NCBI RefSeq assembly: GCF_034676705.1
Contig: NZ_JAUCBS010000008.1
Coordinates: 62,001-126,000 of the forward strand
Direction of reading: 5' to 3'
DNA length: 64,000 nucleotides
Source: Gemmobacter sp.
GTDB taxonomy: Bacteria > Pseudomonadota > Alphaproteobacteria > Rhodobacterales > Rhodobacteraceae
Each line of letters begins with the position of its first letter. Positions within the stretch are counted from its first letter, which is position 1. This document shows positions 41,128 to 52,084 of this stretch, piece after piece. Under the pieces are notes generated by a model, which made no database searches, had not been told where the DNA came from, and saw only the letters and a list, made by a program, of their open reading frames with translations. The position numbers were made by a program, and so were the translations under genes.

Positions 41128-41997
41128 ATGTCGGGAACTGTGTTGTGTCTGGGGGCCAGCGGCAAGATCGCCCGCCATGCGGCCCCGGTGTTCAAGGCCG
41201 CCGGCTGGCAGGTTCGGATGTACGATCGCCGGCAGGGCGACATGGCGGCGCAGGCGCGGGGGGCGGATGTCATAGTCAACGGGTTGAACCCGCCGAACTA
41301 CCACGACTGGCGCCGGATCGTTCCCGCCATCACCCGCGAGGTGATCGCGGCCGCGCAGGCCAGCGGGGCAACGGTGATCGTGCCGGGAAATGTCTATGTG
41401 CATGGCGATACCCCGGGGCTGTGGACCGAGGATACCCCCCATCGGCCCGTCAGCCGCAAGGGCCGGATCCGCGAAGAGATGGAACAGGCCTATCGGGCGT
41501 CGGGTGTGCGGACCATCCTGTTGCGGGCGGGGGATTTCATCTCGGGCCAGCCGGGAGATACCGATGTGATGGGCCTGATCCACCTGCGGCAGCTGGCGCG
41601 GGGCCGGGTGGTGGCGCCGGGCAACCCCGATGCGCTGCATGCCTATGGCTACCTGCCGGACTGGGCGCAGGCGGCCCGGCTGCTGGCCGACCGGCGCGCG
41701 ACCCTGCCGGCCTTTGCCGAGGTCAACCTGGGCGGCGCGAACTTCACCACCCGCCAGCTGTGCGACAGCCTGAGCGCCAGGCTGAACCGCCCGCTGCGGC
41801 TGGCCGCCTTTCCCTGGACCGCGCTGCGCCTGCTGTCGCCGGTCTGGGAACTGGCGCGCGAGTTGCAGGAAATGCGCTACCTGTGGCAGGTTTCGCACGG
41901 GCTGGTGCAGGACCGGCTGATGGGCTGGGTGCCGGACTATCGGCCAACCGACCTCAGCAAGATCATGCTGGCGGGTCTTGGGGCGGCCTTCCGATAG
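41128..41997 (+). CDS. NAD(P)-dependent epimerase/dehydratase-like protein
   Basis: A 289-residue extended-SDR/NmrA-like protein. The N-terminal Rossmann motif is VLCLGASGKIARHAAPVFKA (G-x-x-G-x-x-A variant). Further landmarks are GADVIVNGLNPPNYHDWRRI and VIVPGNVYVHGDTPGLWTED. The usual catalytic YxxxK is not obvious (VYVHGDT/SRKGRIREEMEQ), so it may be a binding protein or act on an unusual substrate. Such genes often sit next to divergent LysR regulators, as here. Good ribosome-binding site AGAGGAAG. Confidence 0.78.
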   Translation: MSGTVLCLGASGKIARHAAPVFKAAGWQVRMYDRRQGDMAAQARGADVIVNGLNPPNYHDWRRIVPAITREVIAAAQASGATVIVPGNVYVHGDTPGLWTEDTPHRPVSRKGRIREEMEQAYRASGVRTILLRAGDFISGQPGDTDVMGLIHLRQLARGRVVAPGNPDALHAYGYLPDWAQAARLLADRRATLPAFAEVNLGGANFTTRQLCDSLSARLNRPLRLAAFPWTALRLLSPVWELARELQEMRYLWQVSHGLVQDRLMGWVPDYRPTDLSKIMLAGLGAAFR

Positions 41998-42020
41998 CGG
42001 GCGCGGCCTTTTACGGCCCC

Positions 42021-43001
42021 CTATCCCGCGCCGCCCGCCGACAGCCCGGCAAAGGCGCGCGTCACCTGGGCCCATTCGGCCTCGGACCCCGGCAGGCCAA
42101 GGCGGATCAGGGTAGGGGACCAGGGGAAGATCCGGCTCCAGATCCGGTGGCGGGCAAGCGCGTCCTGTGCGGCAGCAGCGGATGGCGTGTCATAGAGGCG
42201 GAACAGGGTGGTGCCGCCGGTCAGCCGCCAGCCCCGCGCGGTGGCCAGCGCATCCATCCGCGCGGCATCCTGCACCAGCCGGTCCCGCGTTGCCGCCGCC
42301 CAGGCTGCATCGCGCAGGGCAAGGCTACCGGCGTGGATCGCGGGGCCCGATACGGCCCAGGGCCCGGCCATCTCGGCCAGCCGGGCAATGTCGCCGGCCG
42401 CCCCCAGCGCAAAGCCCAGCCGCAGGCCGGCCAGCCCGTAGAACTTGCCGAACGACCGCAGCACGATCATGCCATGCTGCCCGGCATGGGCCGCGACCGA
42501 GGCGTCGGGCAACGGGTCGGCAAAGCTTTCGTCCACCACCAGCCGCCCGACGCGCCCGGCCAGCGCCAGCACCCGATCCGGGATCAGCAACCGGCCGTCG
42601 GGATTGTTGGGGTTGACCACCACGGCCAGATCCGCGCCCGCCAGCGCGTCTGCGTGGGTCACCTCCTCGACCCGCCAGCCGACCGCGCGAAAGGCGGCCG
42701 CATGTTCGTTGTAGGTGGGCCCCAGCACCCGGACCAGTCCGGGCGGCGACAGGCGCGGCATCAGCTGGATCGCGGCCTGCGCGCCGGCCAGCGCCACCAT
42801 CGGCCGGTCGGTGTCATAGGCGGCCCGGGCCGCCGCCAGCAACCCCGCCAAGGCCGAAGCGGTGGGCAGCGTGGTCAACGCCTCGGCCGGCAAGGGCGGC
42901 ATCGGCCAGGGCACGCGGTTGATGCCGGTCGACAGATCGACCCAGCCGTCGCCGCCGTGCATGGCCTTGGCCGCATCCAGATTTCCGCCGTGATCGCGCA
43001 T
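42021..43001 (-). CDS. cobC: Threonine-phosphate decarboxylase (cobalamin biosynthesis, CobC/CobD type)
   Basis: A 326-residue PLP enzyme of aminotransferase fold type I. Features: LSTGINRVPWPMPPLPAEAL (typical CobC/CobD opening), VVVNPNNPDGRLLIPDRVL with the PLP-contacting Asn, and LRSFGKFYGLAGLRLGFALG with the Schiff-base lysine in SFGK. CobD converts L-threonine-phosphate to (R)-1-aminopropan-2-yl phosphate for the lower loop of cobalamin. The GHMP kinase immediately upstream (2-bp gap) supplies threonine phosphate. The gene ends convergently 23 bp from the epimerase gene. The start at 43001 is ATG; a longer open frame is a chance extension. Confidence 0.8.
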   Translation of the reverse strand: MRDHGGNLDAAKAMHGGDGWVDLSTGINRVPWPMPPLPAEALTTLPTASALAGLLAAARAAYDTDRPMVALAGAQAAIQLMPRLSPPGLVRVLGPTYNEHAAAFRAVGWRVEEVTHADALAGADLAVVVNPNNPDGRLLIPDRVLALAGRVGRLVVDESFADPLPDASVAAHAGQHGMIVLRSFGKFYGLAGLRLGFALGAAGDIARLAEMAGPWAVSGPAIHAGSLALRDAAWAAATRDRLVQDAARMDALATARGWRLTGGTTLFRLYDTPSAAAAQDALARHRIWSRIFPWSPTLIRLGLPGSEAEWAQVTRAFAGLSAGGAG

Positions 43002-43003
43002 GC

Positions 43004-43816
43004 TTACCCCCCGCCTGCGACCTGGGTGATCCGCGAAAATCCCGCGCGGCGCAAGCCGTCTGCCGCGCCATGCGGAATGCCCCCGGGGGCAAAGATCAAC
43101 CCGCGCGCCGATCCGGTATGCGCGGTCATCCAGCCCATCGCCCCAAGGCGCAACGCCAGCGCGGCGGTGGGGTCGCCTATCGGCCCCCGCAGCGCCAGGC
43201 AACGCGCGGCCGAGGTGCTGGCCAGCCGCGCCAGCCGGTCCAGGGTGGGCGGGCCTGCCTGCCAGTCGGCGACAAGATCGGTGACATCGGGAAACCGCGT
43301 ATCGCGCGGGTCGGTCCTTTTGCCGGGGCCAAGGAAACCGCCCAGCACCTCGAACCGGGGCAGGCGGGGCAGCACCGCCAGCACCTGCCCCTGACGCGAT
43401 GCCCAAAGCAACCGCCCCGGGTTAGGAAACATTAGCGGATCGGTCGCCCCTTCGGTCGCCAGACAGGCGCGGGCGATGGCGATGGGATCGGTGACGCCGG
43501 CCGCCCGGGCAATGGCCACCCGCGCCGCGGTCGAGGCCCCGGCACCCGCCCCAACCGGCATCGACAGGTGCAGCACATGCCGCCCGTCGGCGGGCAGGCC
43601 AAGCGCCCGCAGAAAGGCGCGAAATTCGGCCAGCGTCAGCACCCGACCCGTCGGCTGGAACAGCCTCGCCGGACCCGGGCGACGCGTGACGGTGCAGGTC
43701 AGACCCGGACAGGGCAGGGTGACCAGCGCAACCTGCCCCTGCGGCCCGACCCGCCCTTGCAACAGTTCCCCGAAATGACCCCGGACCACGGCCCTGCTGG
43801 CTGCCACCACCGACAC
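43004..43816 (-). CDS. pduX: GHMP-family L-threonine kinase (PduX-like)
   Basis: A 270-residue GHMP kinase. The N-terminus RAVVRGHFGELLQGRVGPQG matches the G-x-x-G-E-L-x-Q-G signature of PduX, and the ATP-binding glycine/serine loop is SMPVGAGAGASTAARVAIAR (P-x-G-x-G-x-x-x-S-T). PduX phosphorylates L-threonine for the aminopropanol arm of cobalamin; its product is the substrate of the adjacent decarboxylase. GTG at 43816 follows AGGGAG. The pair lies directly downstream of the dpp-type ABC operon on the same strand, so it may be co-transcribed with it. Confidence 0.75.
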   Translation of the reverse strand: MSVVAASRAVVRGHFGELLQGRVGPQGQVALVTLPCPGLTCTVTRRPGPARLFQPTGRVLTLAEFRAFLRALGLPADGRHVLHLSMPVGAGAGASTAARVAIARAAGVTDPIAIARACLATEGATDPLMFPNPGRLLWASRQGQVLAVLPRLPRFEVLGGFLGPGKRTDPRDTRFPDVTDLVADWQAGPPTLDRLARLASTSAARCLALRGPIGDPTAALALRLGAMGWMTAHTGSARGLIFAPGGIPHGAADGLRRAGFSRITQVAGGG

Positions 43817-43884
43817 TCTCCCTTGTCCCCCGGCTGTGACCGCAGGAGGGGATCAGTGCAAGCGGTTTCGGGGCGCCCGACCGT

Positions 43885-45932
<2,048 letters not shown>

Positions 45933-45936
<4 letters not shown>

Positions 45937-46763
45937 GCGACCAGCTCCAGATCGTTTTCACGGGTGAAGGCCTGCGACAGGAACTGAAAGCCGGCCACAA
46001 GGACGAACAGCGCAACCGACGGCAGCACGGCCAGATGCGGCGCCAGCGCCAGGTAGTTCTGCCCCTCGCTGACCATCATGCCCCAGGACGGCAGCGGCGG
46101 CTGCACGCCCAGTCCCAGATAGGACAGCGACGCCTCCATCACGATGATCATGCCGAACTCATAGGATCCGACGATCAGCATCTGCGGCAGCACGTTGGGC
46201 AGCAGGTGCTTGCGGATGTTCCAGGTGGCGGTGGACCCCTGGGTCCGGGCCGACAGGATGAATTCGCGTTCGCGCAGCGACAGCGCCATGCCGCGCGCCA
46301 CGCGGCCATAGGCAACCCAGCTGGTCAGGCCCAGCATCAGCGCAAGGTTGACGACACTTGGCCCAACGATGGCGGTCACCGCGATCAGCAGCAGCACGCG
46401 GGGGATCGACAGTTGCAGATCGGCCAGGCCCATGATGACAGATTCCACCGGCCCGCGGAAATAACCGGCGATCAGGCCCAGCGTCACGCCGATCACCATG
46501 CTGACTGCCACGGCCGACAGCCCGATCAGGGCCGAAACCTGCCCGGCCAGCGCCAGCCGGTCCAGCATGTCGCGGCCAAGGGTATCGGTGCCCAGCAGAT
46601 AGACATCGCCCTTGAAATTCTCGCCCCCGATAGGCAGCAGCGACGAGGCCAGATCCTGCGTATAGGGATCATAGCCCGGCAACAGCGGGATCCCGACGAT
46701 CAGCACGGTCATGGCGGCCAGCAGGATGACAGCCGTCAGTTGCGACAGGGTGAAACGGGGCAT
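45933..46763 (-). CDS. Peptide/nickel-type ABC permease (DppC family)
   Basis: A 276-residue membrane subunit with about six helices (TAVILLAAMTVLIVGIPLLP, ALIGLSAVAVSMVIGVTLGL, SIPRVLLLIAVTAIVGPSVV). The GTDTLGRDMLDRLALAGQ segment and EFILSARTQGSTATWNIRKH-LLPN coupling loop are DppC hallmarks. It pairs with the DppB-type subunit at 46763 and shares overlapping ends with both neighbours, indicating one operon starting at 47680. Confidence 0.92.
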
Positions 46764-47680
46764 CAGGCAAGCCTCACACGCGGGTCGAGCAGCCCGTAGA
46801 GCAGATCGACGACCAGATTGATGACCACGAACATCAGCGAGATCAGGAACGTTCCGGCCAGGATCACGGGAAAATCGCGCTGGCTGACGGATTGCACGAT
46901 CAGCCGCCCGACGCCGGGCCAGGAAAACACGGTTTCGGTAACCACGGTTCCGCCCAGCAGCAGCCCCAGGTTGATGCCGGCAATCGTGACCAGCGGCAGC
47001 AGCGCATTGGGCAGCATGTGCCGCAGCAGCACCTGCAAATGCCCCTGCCCCTTGGCATAGGCGGTGCGCACATAGTCCAGCCGCTGTTCGGCGGCCAGCG
47101 AGGCGTTGAACAGCCGCAGATACAGCGCCAGTTCATAGGTGCCCAGCGTCAGCGCCGGCAGCACCAGATGCTGCCAGGTGCCCCGGCCGAACGATGGCAG
47201 CCACTTCAGCCAGATGGCAAAGATCAGGATCAGGCCCAGACCGAAGGAAAACAGCGGGATGGCTTGCCGGCCAAGCGCCAGCCAGGTGATCAGCTCGCGG
47301 ATCCAGCGGCGGCGCGTCATGCGCATCAGGATGCCCAGGATGAAGGCAAGCCCGATGCCGACCACGAACGAGGTCAGCGCGAGTTCCAGCGTTGCCGGCA
47401 CCCGTTCCAGCACCAGCCCCATGGCCGAGGTGTTCTGCCGGATCGACTGGCCGAAATCGCCCTGGGCCGCGTTCCACAGGAATTTGCCGTATTGCACGAT
47501 CAGCGGCTGATCCAGCCCCATCGCCGACCGGATGCGTTCGATATCGTCGGGCTTGGCCTCCAGCGGCAACAGCAACAGCGCGGGGTCGCCCGCCAGCCGC
47601 ATCAGGAAGAATGCAGCGGTAATCACATCAAAGACGGTCAGAACCGACTGGAAGGTGCGCTTGAACAGAAATCGCGCCAT
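46763..47680 (-). CDS. Peptide/nickel-type ABC permease (DppB family)
   Basis: A 305-residue membrane subunit, first gene of the transport operon. DppB hallmarks: FDVITAAFFLMRLAGDPALL, IRSAMGLDQPLIVQYGKFLW, TAYAKGQGHLQVLLRHMLPN (coupling loop) and TETVFSWPGVGRLIVQSVSQ. The operon has no solute-binding gene of its own; the receptor at 60861 lies 13 kb away but has the same operator. An ACTGTCAACAGT operator lies 70 bp upstream, between this gene and the divergent alcohol dehydrogenase. Confidence 0.92.
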   Translation of the reverse strand: MARFLFKRTFQSVLTVFDVITAAFFLMRLAGDPALLLLPLEAKPDDIERIRSAMGLDQPLIVQYGKFLWNAAQGDFGQSIRQNTSAMGLVLERVPATLELALTSFVVGIGLAFILGILMRMTRRRWIRELITWLALGRQAIPLFSFGLGLILIFAIWLKWLPSFGRGTWQHLVLPALTLGTYELALYLRLFNASLAAEQRLDYVRTAYAKGQGHLQVLLRHMLPNALLPLVTIAGINLGLLLGGTVVTETVFSWPGVGRLIVQSVSQRDFPVILAGTFLISLMFVVINLVVDLLYGLLDPRVRLA

Positions 47681-47750
47681 CTCGAAGCTGCCTCCTGCCA
47701 GGGCCGGTCTGGCCCATCGTCATTGCGTTACGCTAGAAACCGCTCGGCAA

Positions 47751-47762
47751 ACTGTCAACAGT
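47751..47762. promoter_or_regulatory. Regulon operator site 1 (dppB/adh divergent promoter)
   Basis: ACTGTCAACAGT with flanking AA on the left, between the dppB-like and alcohol dehydrogenase genes. Identical 12-mers occur at 51249 and 62479. It can serve both divergent units. Confidence 0.75.
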
Positions 47763-47856
47763 AGACATGTGGTCGGACTCACTCTATCGTCGCCCCCAAG
47801 GCCAGTGCCTGCGATCCGATGATCGCAGCGTCCCGCGCCACTGCAAAGGAGAGATG

Positions 47857-48942
47857 ATGAAAGCAGCCGTAGTCTGGGAAGCCGCGAAACCCATGACGAT
47901 CGAGGACGTCACGATCTTCAAGCCGAAGAATCGCGAGGTCATCGTCAACACCGCCTATGCCGGCATCTGCCATTCCGACCTGCATTTGCAGGATGGCACC
48001 TTTCCGCATCCCATGCCGTTCATCCCGGGCCACGAATGTTCCGGCATCGTCGAGGCGGTTGGCGAGGATGTGACCTATGTCAAGCCGGGCGATCATGTGG
48101 TGGGGTGCCTGTCGACCTTTTGCGGCAGCTGTTCGCAATGCCTGACCGGCCATCCGAACCTGTGCGAGTCGACCGAGATCAAGCTGCCCTGGGGCGTGGC
48201 GCGGCGGTATTCGCTGAATGGCCAGAACGTTCACCAATCGTCCTCGCTGTCGGCATTTGCCGAACAGATGCTGGTGCATGAAAACTCGCTGGTGAAGATC
48301 GACAAGGAGGTTCCGCTGGATCGCGCCGCGCTGGTCGGTTGCGGCGTTCTGACCGGGATCGGCGCCGTGATCCATGCCGCCAAGGTCGAGGCGGGGTCGA
48401 CCGTCGCCGTGATCGGCTGCGGCGGCGTGGGCCTGTCGGTGATCAGCGGAGCCCGCATCGCGGGGGCGGGCCGGATCATCGCCATCGACCGGCTGGACAG
48501 CAAGCTGGCACTGGCCCGCGAACTGGGCGCGACCGACACCATCAACGCCTCCGACAAGGATGTCGTGGCCGAGGTGATCGAGATGACCAAGGGCGGCGTG
48601 CAGTATTCGTTCGAGGCCCTGGGCCTGCAACAGACGGCGCAGAATGCCTTTGACATGCTGCGCATGGGCGGCACGGCTACCATCCTTGGCATGTTCAAAC
48701 CGGGCACCAAGCTGACGCTCGAGGCGTCGTTCTTCATGAAGGATCGCAAGATCCAGGGGTCGTCCATGGGGTCGAACCGCTTTCGCGTCGACATTCCCAA
48801 CCTGCTGAACTTCTACAAGCAGGGGCGGCTTGACCTGGACCACCTGATTTCCGACCGGATCGAACTGCACCAGATCAACGAAGGCTACCAGAAGCTGTAT
48901 ACCGGCGCCCCGGTGCGCCAGATCATCGACTTCCATCTTTGA
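47857..48942 (+). CDS. Zinc-dependent alcohol dehydrogenase (class III/aryl-alcohol type)
   Basis: A 361-residue MDR alcohol dehydrogenase. Catalytic zinc ligands lie in GICHSDLHL (Cys) and IPGHECSGIV (His); the structural zinc site is CGSCSQCLTGHPNLC. The NAD motif is VAVIGCGGVGLSVISGARIA, followed by the cofactor-selective acidic residue in IAIDRLDSK, favouring NAD. It oxidises a primary or aryl alcohol to an aldehyde for the aldehyde dehydrogenase that follows seven bases later. ATG at 47857 is preceded by AAAGGAG; ATG at 47854 is also possible. It is the first plus-strand gene of the regulon, under operator site 1. Confidence 0.9.
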   Translation: MKAAVVWEAAKPMTIEDVTIFKPKNREVIVNTAYAGICHSDLHLQDGTFPHPMPFIPGHECSGIVEAVGEDVTYVKPGDHVVGCLSTFCGSCSQCLTGHPNLCESTEIKLPWGVARRYSLNGQNVHQSSSLSAFAEQMLVHENSLVKIDKEVPLDRAALVGCGVLTGIGAVIHAAKVEAGSTVAVIGCGGVGLSVISGARIAGAGRIIAIDRLDSKLALARELGATDTINASDKDVVAEVIEMTKGGVQYSFEALGLQQTAQNAFDMLRMGGTATILGMFKPGTKLTLEASFFMKDRKIQGSSMGSNRFRVDIPNLLNFYKQGRLDLDHLISDRIELHQINEGYQKLYTGAPVRQIIDFHL

Positions 48943-48949
48943 GGCGCCC

Positions 48950-50452
48950 ATGACGATCCAGACCCCCGCCGCGCCCAGACTTGGCGCCGCCACCCAGTCT
49001 TTCCTGTCGCGCAGCCTGGGACTGTTCATCGACGGCCGGATGGTCGCCAGCGACGGGCCCGGAACGACCGTGGTCCGCGATCCGGGCCGCGGCGTGCAGG
49101 TGGCCGAGGTGCCGCAGGGCACCGCGCGCGATGTCGACCGGGCGGTTGCCGCCGCCCGCGCGGCCTTTGAAACCGGCCCCTGGCGCAAGATGAAGCCGAA
49201 CGAACGCACCAAGGTGATCTGGAAGTTCGCCGACCTTCTGGAAGCGCATGCCGAAACCTTTACCGAACTGGAAACGCTGAACATCGGCCTGCCGATGGGG
49301 GCGATCCGCATGGCCCATGTTGGCGGATCGGTGGACATGCTGCGCTATTACGCCGGCTGGCCGACCAAGCTGACAGGCAAGACCGTTCCCGTATCGGCGC
49401 CCGGCGAATGGCACGCCTATACGCTGCGCGACCCGATCGGGGTGGTGGCGCAGATCGTGCCGTGGAACGGCCCCCTGATGATGGCGATCTGGAAGATCGC
49501 GCCGGCGCTGGCCGCCGGCTGCACCATCGTGCTGAAGCCCGCCGAACAGACCCCGCTGACCGCCCTGCTGCTGGCCGAACTGGCGCTGGAGGCGGGCATT
49601 CCGCAAGGCGTGTTCAACGTGGTGCTGGGCGGGGCCGAGGTGGGATCGGCCCTGGCGCTGCACCCCGACGTGGACAAGATCGCCTTTACCGGATCGACGG
49701 GGGTTGGCCGCGCCATTGCCACCGCTGCGGCGCAAAGCAACCTCAAGCGGGTAACGCTGGAACTGGGCGGCAAAAGCCCGATGATCGTGCTGCCCGATGC
49801 CGATCTGGACATTGCCCTGCCCGCGCTGTCGGCCGGCATCTTTTCGGGCGCCGGGCAAATCTGCACCGCCGGCTCGCGGCTGTATGTCCATGACAGCATG
49901 TTCGACCGGGTGGTCGAGGGTGTGGCAGGCGCCGCCAGTGCGCTCAAGGTCGGCTATGGCTTTGATCCGGCAACGCAAATGGGCCCGCTGATCACCGCCG
50001 CGCATCGTGACCGCGTTGCCGGCATGACCGAAAGCGCGATCCGCGAAGGCGCGTCTGTGGTCACCGGCGGCGAACAGATCGGCGGCGACGGCTTCTTCTA
50101 CCGCCCCACCGTGCTGGCCGACCTGATGCAGGGATCGACCATTGCCCGGGAAGAGGTGTTCGGCCCCGTCCTGTCGGTCCTGCGGTTTTCGGACGACGAT
50201 CTGGACGCGGTTGCGCGGCAGGCGAACGACAGCGCCTATGGGCTGGCGGCCTCGGTCTTTACCCGCAACATCAGCCTGGCGCACAAGATGGCCGCGCGGC
50301 TGCGCGCCGGCACCATCGGGATCAACCGCCATTTCGTGGGCGACAGCGCCCTGCCGTTCGGCGGCTTCCGCCAGTCGGGCTGGGGCCGCGAAAAGGGCGA
50401 GGATGTGTTCAACGCCTATCTGGAGACGAAGACGGTCGCAGCCCCGCTGTAG
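48950..50452 (+). CDS. NAD(P)-dependent aldehyde dehydrogenase
   Basis: A 500-residue ALDH. Key elements: AQIVPWNGPLMMAIWKIAPA, LKPAEQTPLTALLLAELALE, FTGSTGVGRAI, catalytic Glu in LELGGKSPMIVLP and catalytic Cys in FSGAGQICTAGSRLYV, then EEVFGPVLSVLRF. It oxidises the aldehyde made by the preceding dehydrogenase to a carboxylic acid. An intrinsic terminator follows at 50474. The two genes form a short operon under operator site 1. Confidence 0.92.
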   Translation: MTIQTPAAPRLGAATQSFLSRSLGLFIDGRMVASDGPGTTVVRDPGRGVQVAEVPQGTARDVDRAVAAARAAFETGPWRKMKPNERTKVIWKFADLLEAHAETFTELETLNIGLPMGAIRMAHVGGSVDMLRYYAGWPTKLTGKTVPVSAPGEWHAYTLRDPIGVVAQIVPWNGPLMMAIWKIAPALAAGCTIVLKPAEQTPLTALLLAELALEAGIPQGVFNVVLGGAEVGSALALHPDVDKIAFTGSTGVGRAIATAAAQSNLKRVTLELGGKSPMIVLPDADLDIALPALSAGIFSGAGQICTAGSRLYVHDSMFDRVVEGVAGAASALKVGYGFDPATQMGPLITAAHRDRVAGMTESAIREGASVVTGGEQIGGDGFFYRPTVLADLMQGSTIAREEVFGPVLSVLRFSDDDLDAVARQANDSAYGLAASVFTRNISLAHKMAARLRAGTIGINRHFVGDSALPFGGFRQSGWGREKGEDVFNAYLETKTVAAPL

Positions 50453-50473
50453 GGGGCTGACCAGACCGTTCCC

Positions 50474-50503
50474 ATGGCCCGGCGGATGCGCCGGGCCATT
50501 TTC
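50474..50503 (+). terminator. Intrinsic terminator after the alcohol/aldehyde dehydrogenase operon
   Basis: ATGGCCCGGCG-GATG-CGCCGGGCCAT forms an 11-bp perfect stem with a 4-base loop, followed by TTTTC. It lies between the convergent aldehyde dehydrogenase and isochorismatase genes. Confidence 0.8.
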
Positions 50504-50513
50504 ATTGCTGCGC

Positions 50514-51194
50514 TCAGTTGATGCCGCGCAGCGCCGTCACCGTGTCGTCGGTCGACATCACATCGGCATATTTGGCGTTCATGTCGAACAGGTTCACCAG
50601 ATGCGAGGTATGCGAGCGGTCATAGACCGCATCCTGCGGCACCACGCAGCGGTAGTTGTAGGCAAAGCCGTCGACCACCGACCCGCGCACGCAGCCGCTG
50701 GTGGTGCAGCCGGTGACCACAAGCGTATCGACGCCGCGTTCGACCAGATAGCTGACCAGCGGCGTGCCGAAGAACGCGCTGGGGTGCCGTTTGGGCAGCA
50801 GGATGTCGCCGGCCTGCGGGGCGCAGTCGGGGACGAATTCGTAACCCTTGGCGGCCACGCCCATCAGCGCCGGCACCTTGGCGGCCAGTCGCCCGGTGTC
50901 AAAGCTTTCCTTGGGGGCGACATAGGGGTAGATCACCGGCCAGTTCTTTTCGCGGAACACCTTGAGAAGTTTCGCGATATTGGCAACCGCGTGCCAGCCG
51001 GCCTCGCCGCAGGATGTCGGGAATTCCTTGATCGAGTCCCAAAAGGGCTTCGGTTCGGTCCCCACGGTGCGGTATTGCACGTCGATGATCAGCAGCGCGG
51101 GCGAGCGGCCCATGCCCGAGGATTTGCCAAAGCCGGCGGCCTCGTATTGCTTGCGTTCGTCTTCGGGAATGATCCCGTCCCAGATCTGTGCCAT
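50514..51194 (-). CDS. Isochorismatase-like cysteine amidohydrolase (N-carbamoylsarcosine amidase type)
   Basis: A 226-residue cysteine hydrolase. The catalytic triad is visible as Asp38 in ALLIIDVQYR, Lys135 in LLPKRHPSAF and Cys168 in TTSGCVRGSVVDGF. The N-terminal extension (WDGIIPEDERKQYEAAGFG) is typical of the N-carbamoylsarcosine amidase branch and of related maleamate or biuret-type amidases, rather than of true isochorismatase. It would release ammonia from a linear amide or carbamoyl intermediate. ATG at 51194 follows AAAGGA. Operator site 2 lies 55 bp upstream. In this regulon it may act after the hydantoinase-like ring opener. Confidence 0.85.
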   Translation of the reverse strand: MAQIWDGIIPEDERKQYEAAGFGKSSGMGRSPALLIIDVQYRTVGTEPKPFWDSIKEFPTSCGEAGWHAVANIAKLLKVFREKNWPVIYPYVAPKESFDTGRLAAKVPALMGVAAKGYEFVPDCAPQAGDILLPKRHPSAFFGTPLVSYLVERGVDTLVVTGCTTSGCVRGSVVDGFAYNYRCVVPQDAVYDRSHTSHLVNLFDMNAKYADVMSTDDTVTALRGIN

Positions 51195-51248
51195 CGGCTG
51201 TCCTTTCATCACGATCCGCCGGGCGCCAGTCAACTGCCGTGAATGTAA

Positions 51249-51260
51249 ACTGTCAACAGT
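51249..51260. promoter_or_regulatory. Regulon operator site 2 (isochorismatase-like gene)
   Basis: ACTGTCAACAGT within GTAAACTGTCAACAGTTTTC, 55 bp upstream of the amidase start and just after the 3' end of gntR. Identical core to sites 1 and 6. Confidence 0.75.
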
Positions 51261-51282
51261 TTTCAGCCAGGGCCGCGCAGCA

Positions 51283-51966
51283 TCAGCCCTTGCCGGCTTC
51301 CTGCGTGGCCACGGCGGCCATGGCGCTGATGCGGGCGTTGCGCAGATGCATGCGCATGGCCTTTTCCGCCTCGTCAGGGTTGCGGCTTTCCAGCGCCTCG
51401 ACGATCTGGTGATGCTCCTTCAGCGCGGCCATGGTCCGGCCGGGCTGGGCACTGCTTTTGCGGCGATGGATGCGCAGCTGGTAATAGACTTCGTCCAGCA
51501 ACAGCCGTTCGATCCGCTCGTTCTCGGCCGCGCGGATGATCGAGAAATGGAAATCCTCGTCCCGGGTGCGCGGCGCATAGCGTTCGCCCGAGGCGACCTC
51601 GGGGCGGTGCGCATCATCCGCCAGCATGGACCGCAGGTGTTGCAGCTGCGTATCGGTCAGCCGTTCGCAGGCCAGCCGGGCCGCCATACCCTCCAGCGCC
51701 TCGCGGGTCAGGAACAGCGCCTCGATGTCCTTGCGCGAAAAGTCGATGACATGCACGCCGATGCGGGGCGTCCGGCGCACCAGACGCCCTTCCAGCTGGC
51801 CAAGCGCCTCGCGCAGCGGGCCGCGGCTGATGCCCAGCTGGCGGGCCAGCTCTGCCTCGGACAGCCGCTGGCCCAGTTCGAATTCGCCCGAGGTTATCGC
51901 CTCGACGACTTTCTCGAACGCCTCGGAACTCAGCGAAGCGCCCACGATCGGCTTGATGCTGCTCAC
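51283..51966 (-). CDS. GntR-family regulator, FadR/FCD subfamily (probable master regulator of the regulon)
   Basis: A 227-residue GntR/FCD protein. The winged helix contains FELGQRLSEAELARQLGISR and GPLREALGQLEGRLVRR; the C-terminal FCD domain (about residues 85-220) includes the metal/ligand residues of RDEDFHFSIIRAAENERIER and LKEHHQIVEALESRNPDEAE. GTG at 51966 is chosen because AGGGAGAG precedes it; GTG at 51984 is an alternative. It lies in the middle of the catabolic region, and a related operator copy (52026) precedes it, so autoregulation is likely. It is the best candidate to bind the six ACTGT-N2-ACAGT sites. Confidence 0.88.
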   Translation of the reverse strand: MSSIKPIVGASLSSEAFEKVVEAITSGEFELGQRLSEAELARQLGISRGPLREALGQLEGRLVRRTPRIGVHVIDFSRKDIEALFLTREALEGMAARLACERLTDTQLQHLRSMLADDAHRPEVASGERYAPRTRDEDFHFSIIRAAENERIERLLLDEVYYQLRIHRRKSSAQPGRTMAALKEHHQIVEALESRNPDEAEKAMRMHLRNARISAMAAVATQEAGKG

Positions 51967-52025
51967 TCGACTCTCCCTGACCACCCGCCCGTGACATGGC
52001 CGGGCACGTCGTGACGTGTTGGTTC

Positions 52026-52037
52026 ACTGTTTACACT
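52026..52037. promoter_or_regulatory. Regulon operator site 3 (gntR autoregulation)
   Basis: ACTGTTTACACT matches the site-5 form ACTGTTGACAGT at 10 of 12 positions and lies about 60 bp upstream of the gntR start. Confidence 0.5.
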
Positions 52038-52084
52038 TTGGCACATGGTATAGAAAGCCCGGACGCAGCCGAAGGGAAATCGAC

